The notes below the pieces were generated by a model. The model ran no database searches. It was not told the DNA's origin and was given only the letters and a program-made list of their open reading frames with translations. A stretch of DNA of 64,000 bases from Perognathus longimembris pacificus (lineage: Eukaryota; Chordata; Mammalia; Rodentia; Heteromyidae), in NCBI RefSeq assembly GCF_023159225.1, contig NC_063176.1, positions 36,140,786 through 36,204,785 of the forward strand. Reading direction: 5' to 3'. A program made the translations under genes and the position numbers. Every line of letters begins with the position of its first letter. Position 1 is the stretch's first letter. Positions 1 to 10,059 of this stretch are shown here, in pieces.

Positions 1-342
1 ATGGCTTAAGGGGTAAAGCTACCAGACATGAGTAAAAAGGCAGAGTGAGAGGCCCAGAATTCAAGTGTCATTCAAGTACTCGCATAAAAAGTAACTAATT
101 AACCAATTTATTAAAATAAAAAATTTTGTAAAAGCCTAATGCTGATAAAATACACTCAATTATATTTCTATGCACAGCTACAGTAAACAATGCAAAATTA
201 AAATTAAGAAAATAATTTCAATGTAAAATGCTGCAATCACTTTGGAAAATAATTTGACACTTTCTCAAAATATTCTCAAAATATTTCTACCTATATATTT
301 AGACTTCAAGACCATATGGGGAAAAAACACATAGCAGGATCA

Positions 343-535
343 GGGCTGGGAATATGGCCTAGTGGTAAAGTGCTCGCCTCTTATACATGAAGCCCTGGGT
401 TCGATTCCTCAGCACTACATATATAGAAAAAGCCAGAAGTGGCACAAGTGGTAGAGTGCTAGCCTTGAGCAAAAAGAAGCCAGGGACAGTGCTCAGGCCC
501 TGAGTTCAAGCCCCATGACTGGCATAAAAGCAAAA
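343..535 (+). mobile_element. IDL-Geo SINE
   Basis: ID-like monomer (gctgggaatatggcctagtgg) followed by a Geo module with an 11-base loss (ctgtggctcaa missing) and ending gactggcataaaagc. It lies in the intron after exon 13; the rest of 1-858 shows no other feature. Confidence 0.85.
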
Positions 536-858
536 CAAGCAACAATAAATAAATAAACAAACATATAGCAATATAAATAAATAAATCACATTACTATTCA
601 ATTAGCCTTCATACTTAGTATATTACACTGCAGAGTCTACACAGAAGTTGCAGAAATTGAATATTTGTCATGTATGCTGACATTAAAATCATAATCAGCT
701 ATAAAACCATTACTTGGAGTGCAAAAGATAATCTAAACCAAACATAATAATGGTCATTCAATTTCCAACCTAATCAAAGCAATCATTAAATTACATTCCT
801 TGAACTACTTGTATTTTTATTTACAATTTATTGAAGCAGGAAAACAACTAACTCCTAC

Positions 859-997
859 CTTTTTCTCTTTCGACTTCTGTGCAGGGTGAGAAGTAGCATT
901 CTCATTTTGGTGACCAAACTCTTGAGCTACCACTGTTTTCACAGGGTCTCCTTCAAGAACACAGTTTAGAAACTGCACTGTGTGTTCTAATGAATAG
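859..997 (-). CDS. N4BP2: N4BP2 exon 13: end of CUE-like segment
   Basis: A 139-nt exon (acceptor TGTGCAG, donor AAAAAG/GTAGG) encodes residues 1543-1589: YSLEHTVQFLNCVLEGDPVKTVVAQEF, then a polar tail ending SKEKK. The first part completes the helix pair begun in exon 12. The next human residues (starting PKKLKE) are not found in 1-858, so the following exons and the Smr domain are outside the window. Confidence 0.92.
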
Positions 998-1216
998 CTG
1001 CACAAAGTTGAAGTACAAATACAATGTCAATAAGTGAAAACAAAAGATATATAGAGACATTAGCAAAAGTAATCATCAAACAGAATTTAGAAAACTAGCT
1101 TACTTTAAGTCTTCCACTTGATATTAAATGCTCATTGTGTATCTCACGGATTCAAGAATGTTCTGAGTGTAAATAATAACAGGCTTTCCAAAACTAATTT
1201 TGTTAAGTAAATACAG

Positions 1217-1722
1217 AGCTGGGAGTTGTGGTGCATGCCCCAAACCCCAGCACTTGGGAGACTAAAGCAGTACCAGCCTGTACTACAAAGTGAGACTCAT
1301 CTCAAAAGAAGGAAGGAAGGATGGATGGCAGAGAGAAGGGAATGGGAAAAGACTAATCAATGGGTATTAAGTTAGTTAGATATGAGGAAGAAAGCTATCC
1401 CATATAAGTGCCCATGTATGGGGGCCTGTGCCTGTAATCTCAGTACTCAGAAGGCTGAGGCAGTGAGGCAAGAGGATAACAGACAGGTATCAAACCAGTC
1501 TGGGCTTAGTGAGACCTGGTTTAAAAACAAGCAAAAGTATACATTATTCAAAGAAAAGCATGTCTAATACATCAAACACACTATTCAGCTGGGCAGGGTG
1601 GTACAGACTTTGACAGCCTGAGACAAGAGGATCTCAAGTTCTAGGCCAGCCTGGTCTACACAGCAACTTCCAGGCCAGCAAAGGCTAGAAAGCAAGTCCA
1701 TATGTCAAAAAAAAAGCAATAT
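1217..1722 (+). mobile_element. Three B1 (7SL-derived) SINEs in series
   Basis: Three diverged B1-type copies at about 1217-1320, 1405-1530 and 1588-1722, each with the gctgag/gccagcctg signature and an A- or GGAA-rich tail. None carries the Geo module. Confidence 0.7.
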
Positions 1723-1907
1723 TTAAAACAATATGGTGGCAAATCAGGACCCCCCACAAAAGTTATTTTTATATTAGTGAATTAATCTTGATAATCACTT
1801 AGAAAAATAATGAAGGGAAACCTATAACTTCACTTTAAGTCTCTACTTCATGTACACATATCAAAAAATGCTAGATCTATTTGCAATTTGTACTTATGAA
1901 AGAAAGT

Positions 1908-2135
1908 AGGTGCTGGTGGCTCATGCCTATAATACTAGCTACTCAGGAGGTTGAGATTTGAGGGTCCTGGTTTGAAACCAAGCCGGGTAGGAAAGGCCCT
2001 GAGACTCTTATCACCAGTTAACCACAAAAAAGCCAGAAGTGTAACTATTGCTCAAGTGTTAGTGTTAGCCCTGAGCACAAAAATTCAGAGACCACTAGTG
2101 CCCAGCTCCTGAGTTCAAGCCCCAGGACCTGCACA
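1908..2135 (+). mobile_element. B1-Geo composite SINE
   Basis: 7SL-type left part (ggtgctggtggctcatgcc, then tactcaggaggttgag) joined through a ctcttatcaccagttaacc linker to a Geo module (gccagaagtg to ccccaggacctg). The tail has grown into the purine tract that follows. Confidence 0.8.
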
Positions 2136-2345
2136 GAAAGGAAAGAAGGAAAGAAGGAAAGAAGAAAGGAAGGAAGGAAGGAAGGAAGGAAGGAAGGAAG
2201 GAAGGATGGGAGGGAGGAAGGGAGGGAGAAAGAAAAAGAAGAGAGGAGAAAGAAGAGGAAGAAAGAGGAGGAGGAAGAGGAAGAAGGAGGAGGAGGAAGG
2301 AAGAAAAAGGAGGAAGAGGAGGGAAGAGGAGGAGAAGGAGGAGGT
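2136..2345 (+). repeat. Homopurine (GGAA/GAGGA) tract
   Basis: About 210 bases almost entirely A and G on the plus strand, grown from the tail of the preceding SINE. Long homopurine tracts with mirror symmetry can form triplex DNA. Confidence 0.9.
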
Positions 2346-2399
2346 TATAATATTGGGATAATACAAAATAAGACTAAAACTAAAGACATAAAACTCAAA

Positions 2400-2640
2400 A
2401 GCAATGAGGACAAGATTGTTTAATAAAACACATGAAAAACACATTAAAATATGTATGAAAATGAAGCAGTGGTGCTCACTGGATACTATGTTGAAAATGA
2501 ACTGTACAACTTGTGGATGGGATGAGAGGGAAAACTGGGACAGAGAGAGGGAAGGGGTGACAATGACCAAAAAGAAATGTACTCTGCTCGACTTATGTAA
2601 CTATAACCCCTCTGTACAACATCTTTATAACAATTAAGCA
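2400..2640 (+). mobile_element. L1 3' end fragment
   Basis: A G-rich stretch (gatgagagggaaaactggg) then atgtactctgctcgactta and cccctctgtacaacatc. It resembles the element at 48380-48564, which ends in AATAAA and a poly-A tail. This is typical of a truncated L1 3' UTR; the family call is from memory. Confidence 0.5.
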
Positions 2641-2660
2641 ATCAAATATATGTATGTGTG

Positions 2661-2890
2661 AAGCCGGGTACTGGTCGCTCACGCCTGTAATACTAGTAAA
2701 CTACTCAGGAGGCTGAGATCTGAATATCATGTTCAAAGCTAGCCCAGGCAGGAAAGTCCAGGAGACTCTTATCTCCAATTGACCATCAGAACTGGAAGTG
2801 ACATTCAAAGTGGTAGAGCACTAGCCCTGAGCAAAAAAAAGAGCTCAAGGACAGTGCCTAGGACCAGAGTTCAAGCCCACAACTGACCAA
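2661..2890 (+). mobile_element. B1-Geo composite SINE
   Basis: Left monomer with a small duplication (actagtaaactactcagg) and a Geo module ending cacaactgacc; the tail continues as simple repeat. Confidence 0.8.
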
Positions 2891-2928
2891 AAATAAATAA
2901 ATAAATAAATAGATAGATAGATAGATAA

Positions 2929-2971
<43 letters not shown>
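2889..2971 (+). repeat. Compound microsatellite (AAAT)(GATA)(AT)
   Basis: Runs of aaat, then gata, then about 19 AT units, starting in the tail of the B1-Geo copy on its left. Confidence 0.95.
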
Positions 2972-2972
<1 letters not shown>

Positions 2973-2973
2973 A

Positions 2974-3055
2974 TTGAGGGATGGTGTGGCTCCTATGGCA
3001 CAAGTGACATAGCACCTGACTAGCAAGTGCAAATTAAATCCCCAATACCACCACC
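2974..3055 (+). mobile_element. Degenerate ID-like SINE
   Basis: Tracks the ID consensus (agcacctgactagcaagtgc, aatccccaatacc) with many changes; ends in A-rich sequence. Confidence 0.5.
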
Positions 3056-3862
3056 AAAAAAAAGAAAGAAAAAAAAAAAGCAATCAATGTGAATATACCA
3101 AGTAAGAGATCAGCATCATAGCAGGAAAATAACTGCAATTTATCTTAACAAAGACACAAAGACTACTATGCATGATATCCAAAGATCCCTCAAATCTAGG
3201 AAGAGAGAGAACCAAAAGAAAAATTGGTAAAAATGAACAAATGATAGGGGAAACAAAATTAAAGCTTAACATTTATCAGAAAAACAAAAAATTTAAATAA
3301 AATAGTTTTCTCATCAGACTGGTAAAAAAATTAATTTCTAATATCCAGGGAGGTTACACTCTCCATGCATATACTAGAAAGAGATTTATTAAAGGAAATC
3401 TTGCACTATTAAAGTTTTCATATATAAACCAGCTATTGAGCTTTTAGTGATGGTCCTAGATCGTATTCATCCATGTACCAAGCATGTTCACGTTATTATG
3501 ACTGCCAATCTTTCTAACAGTTTTAAAGTCCACAAAAAGAGGAGAGTTTAAATAAATCATGGTACTTTCCTACTATTTTAGAAAAAAAATAAGACCAGAT
3601 CACTATATATAGATAGGCAAAGAAACTACAAAATCAGTACATAAAAAGCAACTTTTTAAATAAAACACATACATGAAAATCAAGCACACATATACACATT
3701 GGCACATATATGAAACATTAAAAAGAATTATGAGTTGTCAGAAACTGCTCACTTTCTGTATTATGTATATCACATTATGTTTATCAGAAAAATATCTTGG
3801 CATGTCCCACCAGCTATATCAGAATAGAAACTACAGTCAATCCTTCCACTTCCAGCACTCAC

Positions 3863-3981
3863 TTGTGATCCTTGAAAATGTCCACTAGGAAATTTTGGTT
3901 AATGGCTGGAAATATTTTAAAGAGCTGCTTCTCCTTTAGCTTAGTGGCACAATCCTTTTCAAACATAAGTGTCTCCCTTTT
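3863..3981 (-). CDS. N4BP2: N4BP2 exon 12: start of a third CUE-like segment
   Basis: A 119-nt exon (acceptor TTGTAG, donor CACAA/GTGAGT) encodes residues 1504-1543. It starts with a charged helix and ends LFKIFPAINQNFLVDIFKDHN, in which the FP pair followed by a helix resembles the start of a CUE module. The asparagine codon 1543 is split with exon 13. Confidence 0.93.
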
Positions 3982-4907
3982 CTACAACAAAAACATAAAA
4001 AGCACCTTTAACATGAAACATAAAACAATGCTGAACAAAAGCTGGTTATTTTGTTGCAAAAAGACTAACATTTTATAAGACATTACAGATTCTTCACTAG
4101 TTAAAAGGCTGAAGTTAGTAGTATAAGTATTTGTGTACTACTTATATCCATGTTTTGCCAAGTATACAGAGCTGCTCATAAATGTACACCTATGCACAAT
4201 CACACATATACACACGTGCGTGTGTGTATATAAACATATACACACATACCTACATACAACTAATACATCTGATCACAATATGTAAAAAGAACAGAAGATA
4301 AATATCTATAGATCGTCTGCATACTGCATAAGAACACTGTGGTTAACGAGAGGCACACATAAAATGCACCGTACATGTGTAGCAGGCTGTACTATCTAGG
4401 ATTATCAAAGTACTGTGTCATCCTCACACAACAAAATTGCCTAACAAGGCATTTGTTAGAACACTACTCATGCCACAAAATCCTGTACATTTGCCAAAAG
4501 TGGACCACAAATTTAGTTCTGAGTCCCTCAGTGAACAAAGCAAAGGAGAAACAAAGGTTTTCAGTGTCCATAAAATAAAAACAAACCAGTGGCTCAGGAA
4601 AAGTACTGAGATCTGAGAGAAACGTCTCCCACGGCCCTCATGAAATAGCCACTCTATGCTGCTACAAACATCATCAAAAACACATTCTCAACAGGCAGAA
4701 CCCACAATGTAAAAAGAAGGTGCAAATTCAGGTGGATAGGAAATCTTAGAATGCATCGTTTTTTAAGTTGTTTTAAATTTTCTTAATTGTACAAAGAAGT
4801 TTTAATTCAATGTGTCAATTATTTTATGAGTTTCTTCACAGATAAATTTAGTCTAAAATAACTGTCAGAATTCTTCTTTTTCACAATCGTTCTTGAAAAC
4901 CTCCACA

Positions 4908-5184
4908 CCAGTTAGGAATGGTGACGCAAATTTGTAATCCTAGAACTTAGCAGGCTAAACAGTCATGTGCCAGGGCTCACACATGTAACCATAGATACTC
5001 AGAAGGCTGAGATCTGAGGGTCGAAGCCATCCCAGACAGGAAATCTGTGACATTCTTATCTCCAGTAAACCAGCAAAAAACTGAAAGTAGAGCTGTGGCT
5101 CAAGTGGTAGAGCACTAGCCTTGAACAAGAAAAGCTCAGGGAGAGCGCCTAGGCTCTGAGTTCAAGGCTCAGGACCAGCATGAC
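4908..5184 (+). mobile_element. B1 fragment followed by B1-Geo SINE
   Basis: A short B1-like start (4908-4965) precedes a B1-Geo copy at about 4968-5184 with the usual gctgtggctcaagtggtaga core and a ctcaggaccagc end. Confidence 0.75.
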
Positions 5185-5753
5185 CTTATAATTTTGCAAT
5201 TAATTATACTACTCACGCACTATATGTAAGTTTGTTTCATATTATTTGCTTAAAAAGATATACAAGGTGTATTTTTCCATTGAGTACAAAGACTGAAGAG
5301 AAAACATCAAGTAATTTTCTTTCCAGCACCCTGAGGAATCTGAGGGTGGCAGGCACAGTTGTGCCAGATGGCATGCAGTACTGGTAGGAAGCTCTCCCCA
5401 GAGCTGTGGGGTCTGGGCTCCCAGCAAAAGCACAGCCTCCCCAGTCTGCCTTACACAAGGTCCCTGAGGCTGCACTTCAGAGCCCAGATCACGTAGCTAG
5501 ACAACATGGCCTATAGAAGTATGGTGAGGTGTTGCACTCAAGCTCACTGGTGGAGATCATATCCACTGTACCATTTTCTGAACCAATCTGAGCTCTAGTG
5601 ATAAGAGAACACAAAGAAATGTTGCTGGAGTCCATAAAACATGACTTTGGTTCTTCCCACAAGCTTAAGGAGAATATAAACCTGTGTCTGTTAGAATCCA
5701 AGGCTTAGGTTAGGGTTAGCTTGGCCTCAATAAGAAGCAAAAGATGGCTGCCA

Positions 5754-5972
5754 CGGGGCTGGGGATATGGCCTAGTGGCAAGAGTGCCTGCCTCGGATAC
5801 ACGAGGCCCTAGGTTCGATTCCCCAGCACCACATATACAGAAAACGGCCAGAACCAGCGCTGTGGCTCAAGCGGCAGAGTGCTAGCCTTGAGCAGGAAGA
5901 AGCCAGGGACAGTGCTCAGGCCCTGAGTCCAAGGCCCAGGACTGGCAAAAAAAAAAAAAAAAAAAAAAAAAA
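5754..5972 (+). mobile_element. IDL-Geo SINE, young subfamily
   Basis: Bounded by a 16-base target-site duplication, caaaagatggctgcca, at 5738-5753 and 5973-5988. It has the young-subfamily marks (cggatacacgaggcccta, gagcaggaag) and a 27-base A-tail. Confidence 0.95.
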
Positions 5973-5990
5973 CAAAAGATGGCTGCCATG

Positions 5991-6090
5991 CCTGGCATGG
6001 GTGGCTCACGCCTGTAATCCTAGCTACTCAGGAGGCTGAGGTTTGAGGATTATAGTTCCAAGCCCAAGCATGAGCCATGGGAACCTAGTC
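5991..6090 (+). mobile_element. B1-type SINE, truncated
   Basis: Starts cctggcatgggtggctcacg and keeps the tactcaggaggctgagg block, but lacks a Geo module. Confidence 0.7.
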
Positions 6091-6232
6091 TGTTTTGATT
6101 TAATTTGATTCCTTTAATTCTGTCAGAATTTAAAAGAAAACAAGAAAAAAAAGGTTTACAAAGAAATGGAAAATAAATCAAATTCACTTATGGCTTAAAA
6201 TAATTATATGTTGAAATAAGAAACAAAAGTAA

Positions 6233-6450
6233 GCCAGGCTCATGCCTATAACCCTAGCTACTCAGGAGGCTACGATCTGAGGATCGTGGTTTAAAGCCAA
6301 CTGGGGCAGGAAGTCCATGAGACTCTTTTCTCCAACTAACCACCAGAAAACCAGAAGTGGCACAGTGGTTCAAAGTGGTAGAGCAATAGCCTTGAGCAAA
6401 AAAGAACTCAGGACCAGTATCCAGGCCCTGAATTCAAGCCCGATGACGAA
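6233..6450 (+). mobile_element. B1-Geo composite SINE
   Basis: 5' end shortened (starts gccaggctcatgcc); linker ctccaactaaccaccag; Geo module ends aagcccgatgacg. Confidence 0.8.
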
Positions 6451-6538
6451 TAAAAAATAAAAAAGAAAGAAAAGTAAATAAAGCTCAAAGTAAGGTTTCT
6501 ATTTGAACTTTAATTGGAAAGTTAAAAAAGGAAGACTA

Positions 6539-6632
6539 TGGGCTGGGATGTAGCTCAGTGGCAAAGCGCTTGCCTAGCAAGTGCAACGTCCTGGGTTCAA
6601 TCCCCAGTACCAAACAAGAAAAGACAAAAAAT
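6539..6632 (+). mobile_element. ID SINE (monomer)
   Basis: Clean ID element with pol III box A (tagctcagtggcaaagcgc) and box B (gggttcaatcc), and an A-rich tail. It is the plain tRNA-Ala-derived form without Geo. Confidence 0.85.
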
Positions 6633-7045
6633 TAAAAAAGAAAAGAAAGACTATTTCCTTTTAAATTCAAATTCTTAAATTTCTGAAATTTTCTCCAAAA
6701 ATTGCTTCAGAGATGGGTATATACTTATAACAAAATAGATACTTAGCAGTAACTTATGTACGAAATTATAGTTAAATAAAGATCCTTTCATTTTTTTCTA
6801 GAAGTAAAAAATTAAAGGTAAATGTAAAAAGTAAAGAATTTTGCAGATTAATTGCAAAATGAAACCTAGAAGCAAAATCCCCAGCTTCAGATATTAAAAA
6901 CATTTTTCAGTGTTGACATTAACTTCAACCAGTTTAAATCTGAAGTCCAGACTAGAAAACAAAGAAGTAATAAAAATCACCAAGTAAACAACACACAATC
7001 AGCTAGAGTCAGAGACAAGAGTTTAATTATCTTAGTAACTCATAC

Positions 7046-7236
7046 CAAATCATGCTTTTCTTGTAAAGCGATTTCTTCTGACATTATTTCTCGGAGTGAG
7101 ACTTTTTTAGTTTGAGTATTCCAATGATCCAGTAAGGGTAGCGTTTCAGGGACTGCTAAAGTTTTCAGTAATTTTTTTCCAGTTCTCTGAGATGATTTTT
7201 GTTCAGGACTTTCAGTATGTCCAACCACAGCAGGAT
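7046..7236 (-). CDS. N4BP2: N4BP2 exon 11
   Basis: A 191-nt exon (acceptor CTTGTAG, donor TTTG/GTATGAG) encodes residues 1440-1503, including SSQRTGKKLLKTL and LLDHWNTQTKKVSLREIMSEEIALQEK. The basic and coiled-coil-like character fits the linker before the C-terminal part. No known domain is visible. Confidence 0.93.
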
Positions 7237-7414
7237 CTACAAGAGCAATATAAACATTGTCACATCATCATTAATTAATGTACAAATTAAACATTATTCA
7301 CTGTTACATCTACTGTACAGAGGTAAAAGAAATACAACTTTTTAACTTCCATTTGCAAATGCAACTCTGAAATTTCAATACACTTACATAACTGTACACA
7401 AGAAATGATGTATA

Positions 7415-7624
7415 GGGGCTGGGGATATGGCCTAGTGGCAAAGAGTGCTTGCCTTGTATACATGAAGCCCTGGGTTCAATTCCCCAGCACCACATATACA
7501 GAAAATGGCCAGAAGTGGCGCTGTGGCTCAAGTGGCAGAGTGCTAGCCTTGAGCAAAAAGAAGCCAGGGACAGTGCTCAGGCCCTGAGTCCAAGGCCCAG
7601 GACTGGCAAAAAAAAAAAAAAAAA
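7415..7624 (+). mobile_element. IDL-Geo SINE
   Basis: 14-base target-site duplication agaaatgatgtata at 7401-7414 and 7625-7638; nearly intact, with an A-tail. Confidence 0.95.
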
Positions 7625-7747
7625 AGAAATGATGTATAAATATAGCCAGTATTTCAAATAAGCAATGATATAGATATAAGTATAAATCAACTGAAAGCTT
7701 CCTATTTTTTATATCAAATAGATATAAAAATGGCATCATGTATTTAG

Positions 7748-7953
7748 GGCTGGGGATATAGCCTAGTGGCAAGGGTGCCTGCCTCGGATACATGAGGCCC
7801 TAGGTTCGATTCCCCAGCACCACATATACAGAAAACGGCCAGAAGCGGCGCTGTGGCTCAAGTGGCAGAGTGCTAGCCTTGAGCAGGAAGAAGCCAGGGA
7901 CAGTGCTCAGGCCCTGAGTCCAAGGCCCAGGACTGGCCAAAAAAAAAAAAAAA
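7748..7953 (+). mobile_element. IDL-Geo SINE, young subfamily
   Basis: Target-site duplication tggcatcatgtatttag at 7731-7747 and 7954-7970. Diagnostic cggatacatgaggcccta and gagcaggaag are present. Confidence 0.95.
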
Positions 7954-8147
7954 TGGCATCATGTATTTAGGACACTGGTAGACAGAGAAGTTATAGCCAG
8001 TGGAAACAAGCCATTAGTACCCTTCTGCTCTCCTTTGTCTGCTCTGTCTGGCTATTCCAAAGACTAACGAGGCCAGTATTTTAGTAAATCTATTACTCAC
8101 TGGAGGCACACAAATACTGAGTAAGTGACATTTAAAATAAGGAATTA

Positions 8148-8384
8148 AGCCAGTGGCTTACCCTTGTAATCCTGTAGTCCATAAACCTATGGCTTACACC
8201 TGTAATCAGGAAGCCTCAATCTGAGGATTGAGCTTCAAAGTCAGTCAGGGAAGACAAACCCAAAAGAATATTATCACCAATTAACCAGCAAAACCTGGAA
8301 GTGGAGGTGTGGTTCAAGCAGTATCAGCCTTGAGTGGAAAGCCTAGCAAGAGTGCAAGGCCCTGAGTTCAAGCCCCAGTACACA
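8148..8384 (+). mobile_element. B1-Geo composite SINE, diverged
   Basis: Left part rearranged (two ttacacctgtaatc-like blocks), linker caccaattaaccagc, Geo module ending agccccagtac where a CA repeat begins. Confidence 0.65.
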
Positions 8385-8403
8385 CACACGTACACACACG
8401 TGT

Positions 8404-8434
<31 letters not shown>

Positions 8435-8504
8435 AAAGGTGTGGTTCCAGTGGAAAGTTTCAATCATGAATTAAAAAAAGCTGAGCAAGAACATAAGGCC
8501 TGAA

Positions 8505-8540
<36 letters not shown>
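8382..8540 (+). repeat. Two CA microsatellites
   Basis: CA runs at about 8382-8432 and 8504-8537, with a short fragment of similar SINE sequence between them. The second ends 56 bases before the donor boundary of exon 10. Confidence 0.9.
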
Positions 8541-8595
8541 CACACTAAGTTCTGACATCAAGACATTATGTTACTAGTAAAAAGATATGCTTTAC

Positions 8596-8641
8596 CTTGC
8601 ACAAACTTGCCACAAGATACCTCCTCTTGTCTTTGTCGCTC
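8596..8641 (-). CDS. N4BP2: N4BP2 exon 10 (46-nt small exon)
   Basis: This short exon lies between TTTAG and CAAG/GTAAAG and encodes ERQRQEEVSCGKFVQ plus one base (residues 1425-1440), which continue the charged helix of exon 9. It is supported by phase (1 nt carried into exon 11) and by agreement with the human sequence. Confidence 0.9.
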
Positions 8642-9166
8642 CTAAACAAATATGTAAAGCAGGAGATGGCAAAGGAGGGGATGACGGTAAACAGGTTACA
8701 AGGATGCACTGTTTTACTGTACATTATTGTTTCTTTTTGTATAAATATAAGCTAGTCTTACTAAATCTAAGTAAAACAGTAAAATTAGATAAATGAAGTT
8801 ATAAAGCAGTGCTACATTTATATTTGTGTATTTTTCTACTTATAGAGCTCTTGTGCTGGATTTTTTTAAATTTATTTGAAATTTAATCAGTATTACAGTC
8901 TTTTGGAGAATAAAAAACTTACTACTTTTTCCTTAAAAATCAAATATATCATCACATTGAGATTCATGACTAATTATATAACTTGAACTATCTAGAACTA
9001 TCTCAAATACTGAAAAGAGAAAAACAACTGATAATCTGTGAGAATTGGTAAATGAGCATTCACTCTCAAGTCAAAACTCAGAACTCTTTCATAATGACCT
9101 GGTGGATTTTACTACAAATAAAGGTGACAAAGCAAAGGGGCTCTTCATATAAAGAAGCCTACCAAC

Positions 9167-9252
9167 CATTACAGATTCTTTCCATTTCTCATGAATCACT
9201 TTAGCCAGATTGAGATCTATATGAACCACACAATCCTCAACTGTTAGAGACC
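9167..9252 (-). CDS. N4BP2: N4BP2 exon 9
   Basis: An 86-nt exon (acceptor CACAAG, donor ATG/GTTGGT) encodes residues 1396-1424 (GSLTVEDCVVHIDLNLAKVIHEKWKESVM), an amphipathic helical segment. The donor GTTGGT is weaker than its neighbours, but the flanking phases and the human match support it. Confidence 0.92.
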
Positions 9253-9708
9253 CTTGTGAAGGGGAGAAAAAGAAAAGAAAAGATAATCATTACTCATTAT
9301 ACTTTTACAGAAAATATAGTCAACTAGCATACATATAAAAGTAGTCTGTGTTATTAATTACTAGCTTACATTTCTAATTACTAAACCTCTTGGACTATTT
9401 CTGTATTATATTCCATTGTTATCATACTTCTTGGTATAATATACAAAATTTCATAATAAATCTATTGAAGTTATTCATTACCCTTAGTCTCAATACATTT
9501 CATAGATTCATTTTCATTGATTAAGATTTTTCAGAAAGCATATTCTGAAAAGTTAATTCTTCCCTTACATATATCTGCCTGACATGTATCAGAGGACTAA
9601 AAGATTATATGTGCAAGTAAAAATGAGGCAAATAAAAAAATCAGTATATACAAGATGGATACAAGTCTCTATATAAAATATTTCTTCAAATTACTTTTAA
9701 AATCCTCT

Positions 9709-9920
9709 GCCAGGTACTGGTGGCTCACGCCTGTGATCCTAGCTAATCAGGAGGTTGAGATCTGAGGACCACGGCTCAAAGCCCAGGCAAGAAAGTCCAT
9801 GAGAGTCTTATCTCCAATTAACCACCCCAAAAAAACTAGAAGTGAATCTGTGGTTCAACTGGTAGAGCACAAAAGTCAGGCCAGATCCTGAGTTCAAGCC
9901 CAAGGACAGGCACAAAAAAA
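9709..9920 (+). mobile_element. B1-Geo composite SINE
   Basis: Flanked by a short duplication (aaatcctct). The Geo module lacks the gctagccttgagc segment. It lies 140 bases from exon 8. Confidence 0.8.
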
Positions 9921-10059
9921 AAATCCTCTAAAAATATTTTTTGTGAAATCCCCCAACACTATTACGTTTCAATTAATGTATGAAATGTTATTGAAACAGA
10001 AACCTCTGTGTTCTATTCAACCAAAAAACAAACATATAGGTAATTTACTTTTTCCTTAC

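Noticed and set aside
2115..2570. 151-codon minus-strand Ser/Phe/Leu-rich open frame
   Set aside because: Translation of the homopurine/homopyrimidine tract beside a SINE.
2400..2640. Possible small gene (77-codon frame)
   Set aside because: The frame lies within an L1 3' end-like repeat also seen at 48380-48564.
6539..6632. tRNA gene candidate with A and B boxes
   Set aside because: Matches the ID SINE with an A-rich tail, not an intact tRNA cloverleaf.
7449..7661. Recurring ~60-residue open frame (HEALGSIPQHHIYRK type) at many loci
   Set aside because: It is the translation of the IDL-Geo SINE and reappears in most copies only because they are similar; pol III SINEs are not coding.
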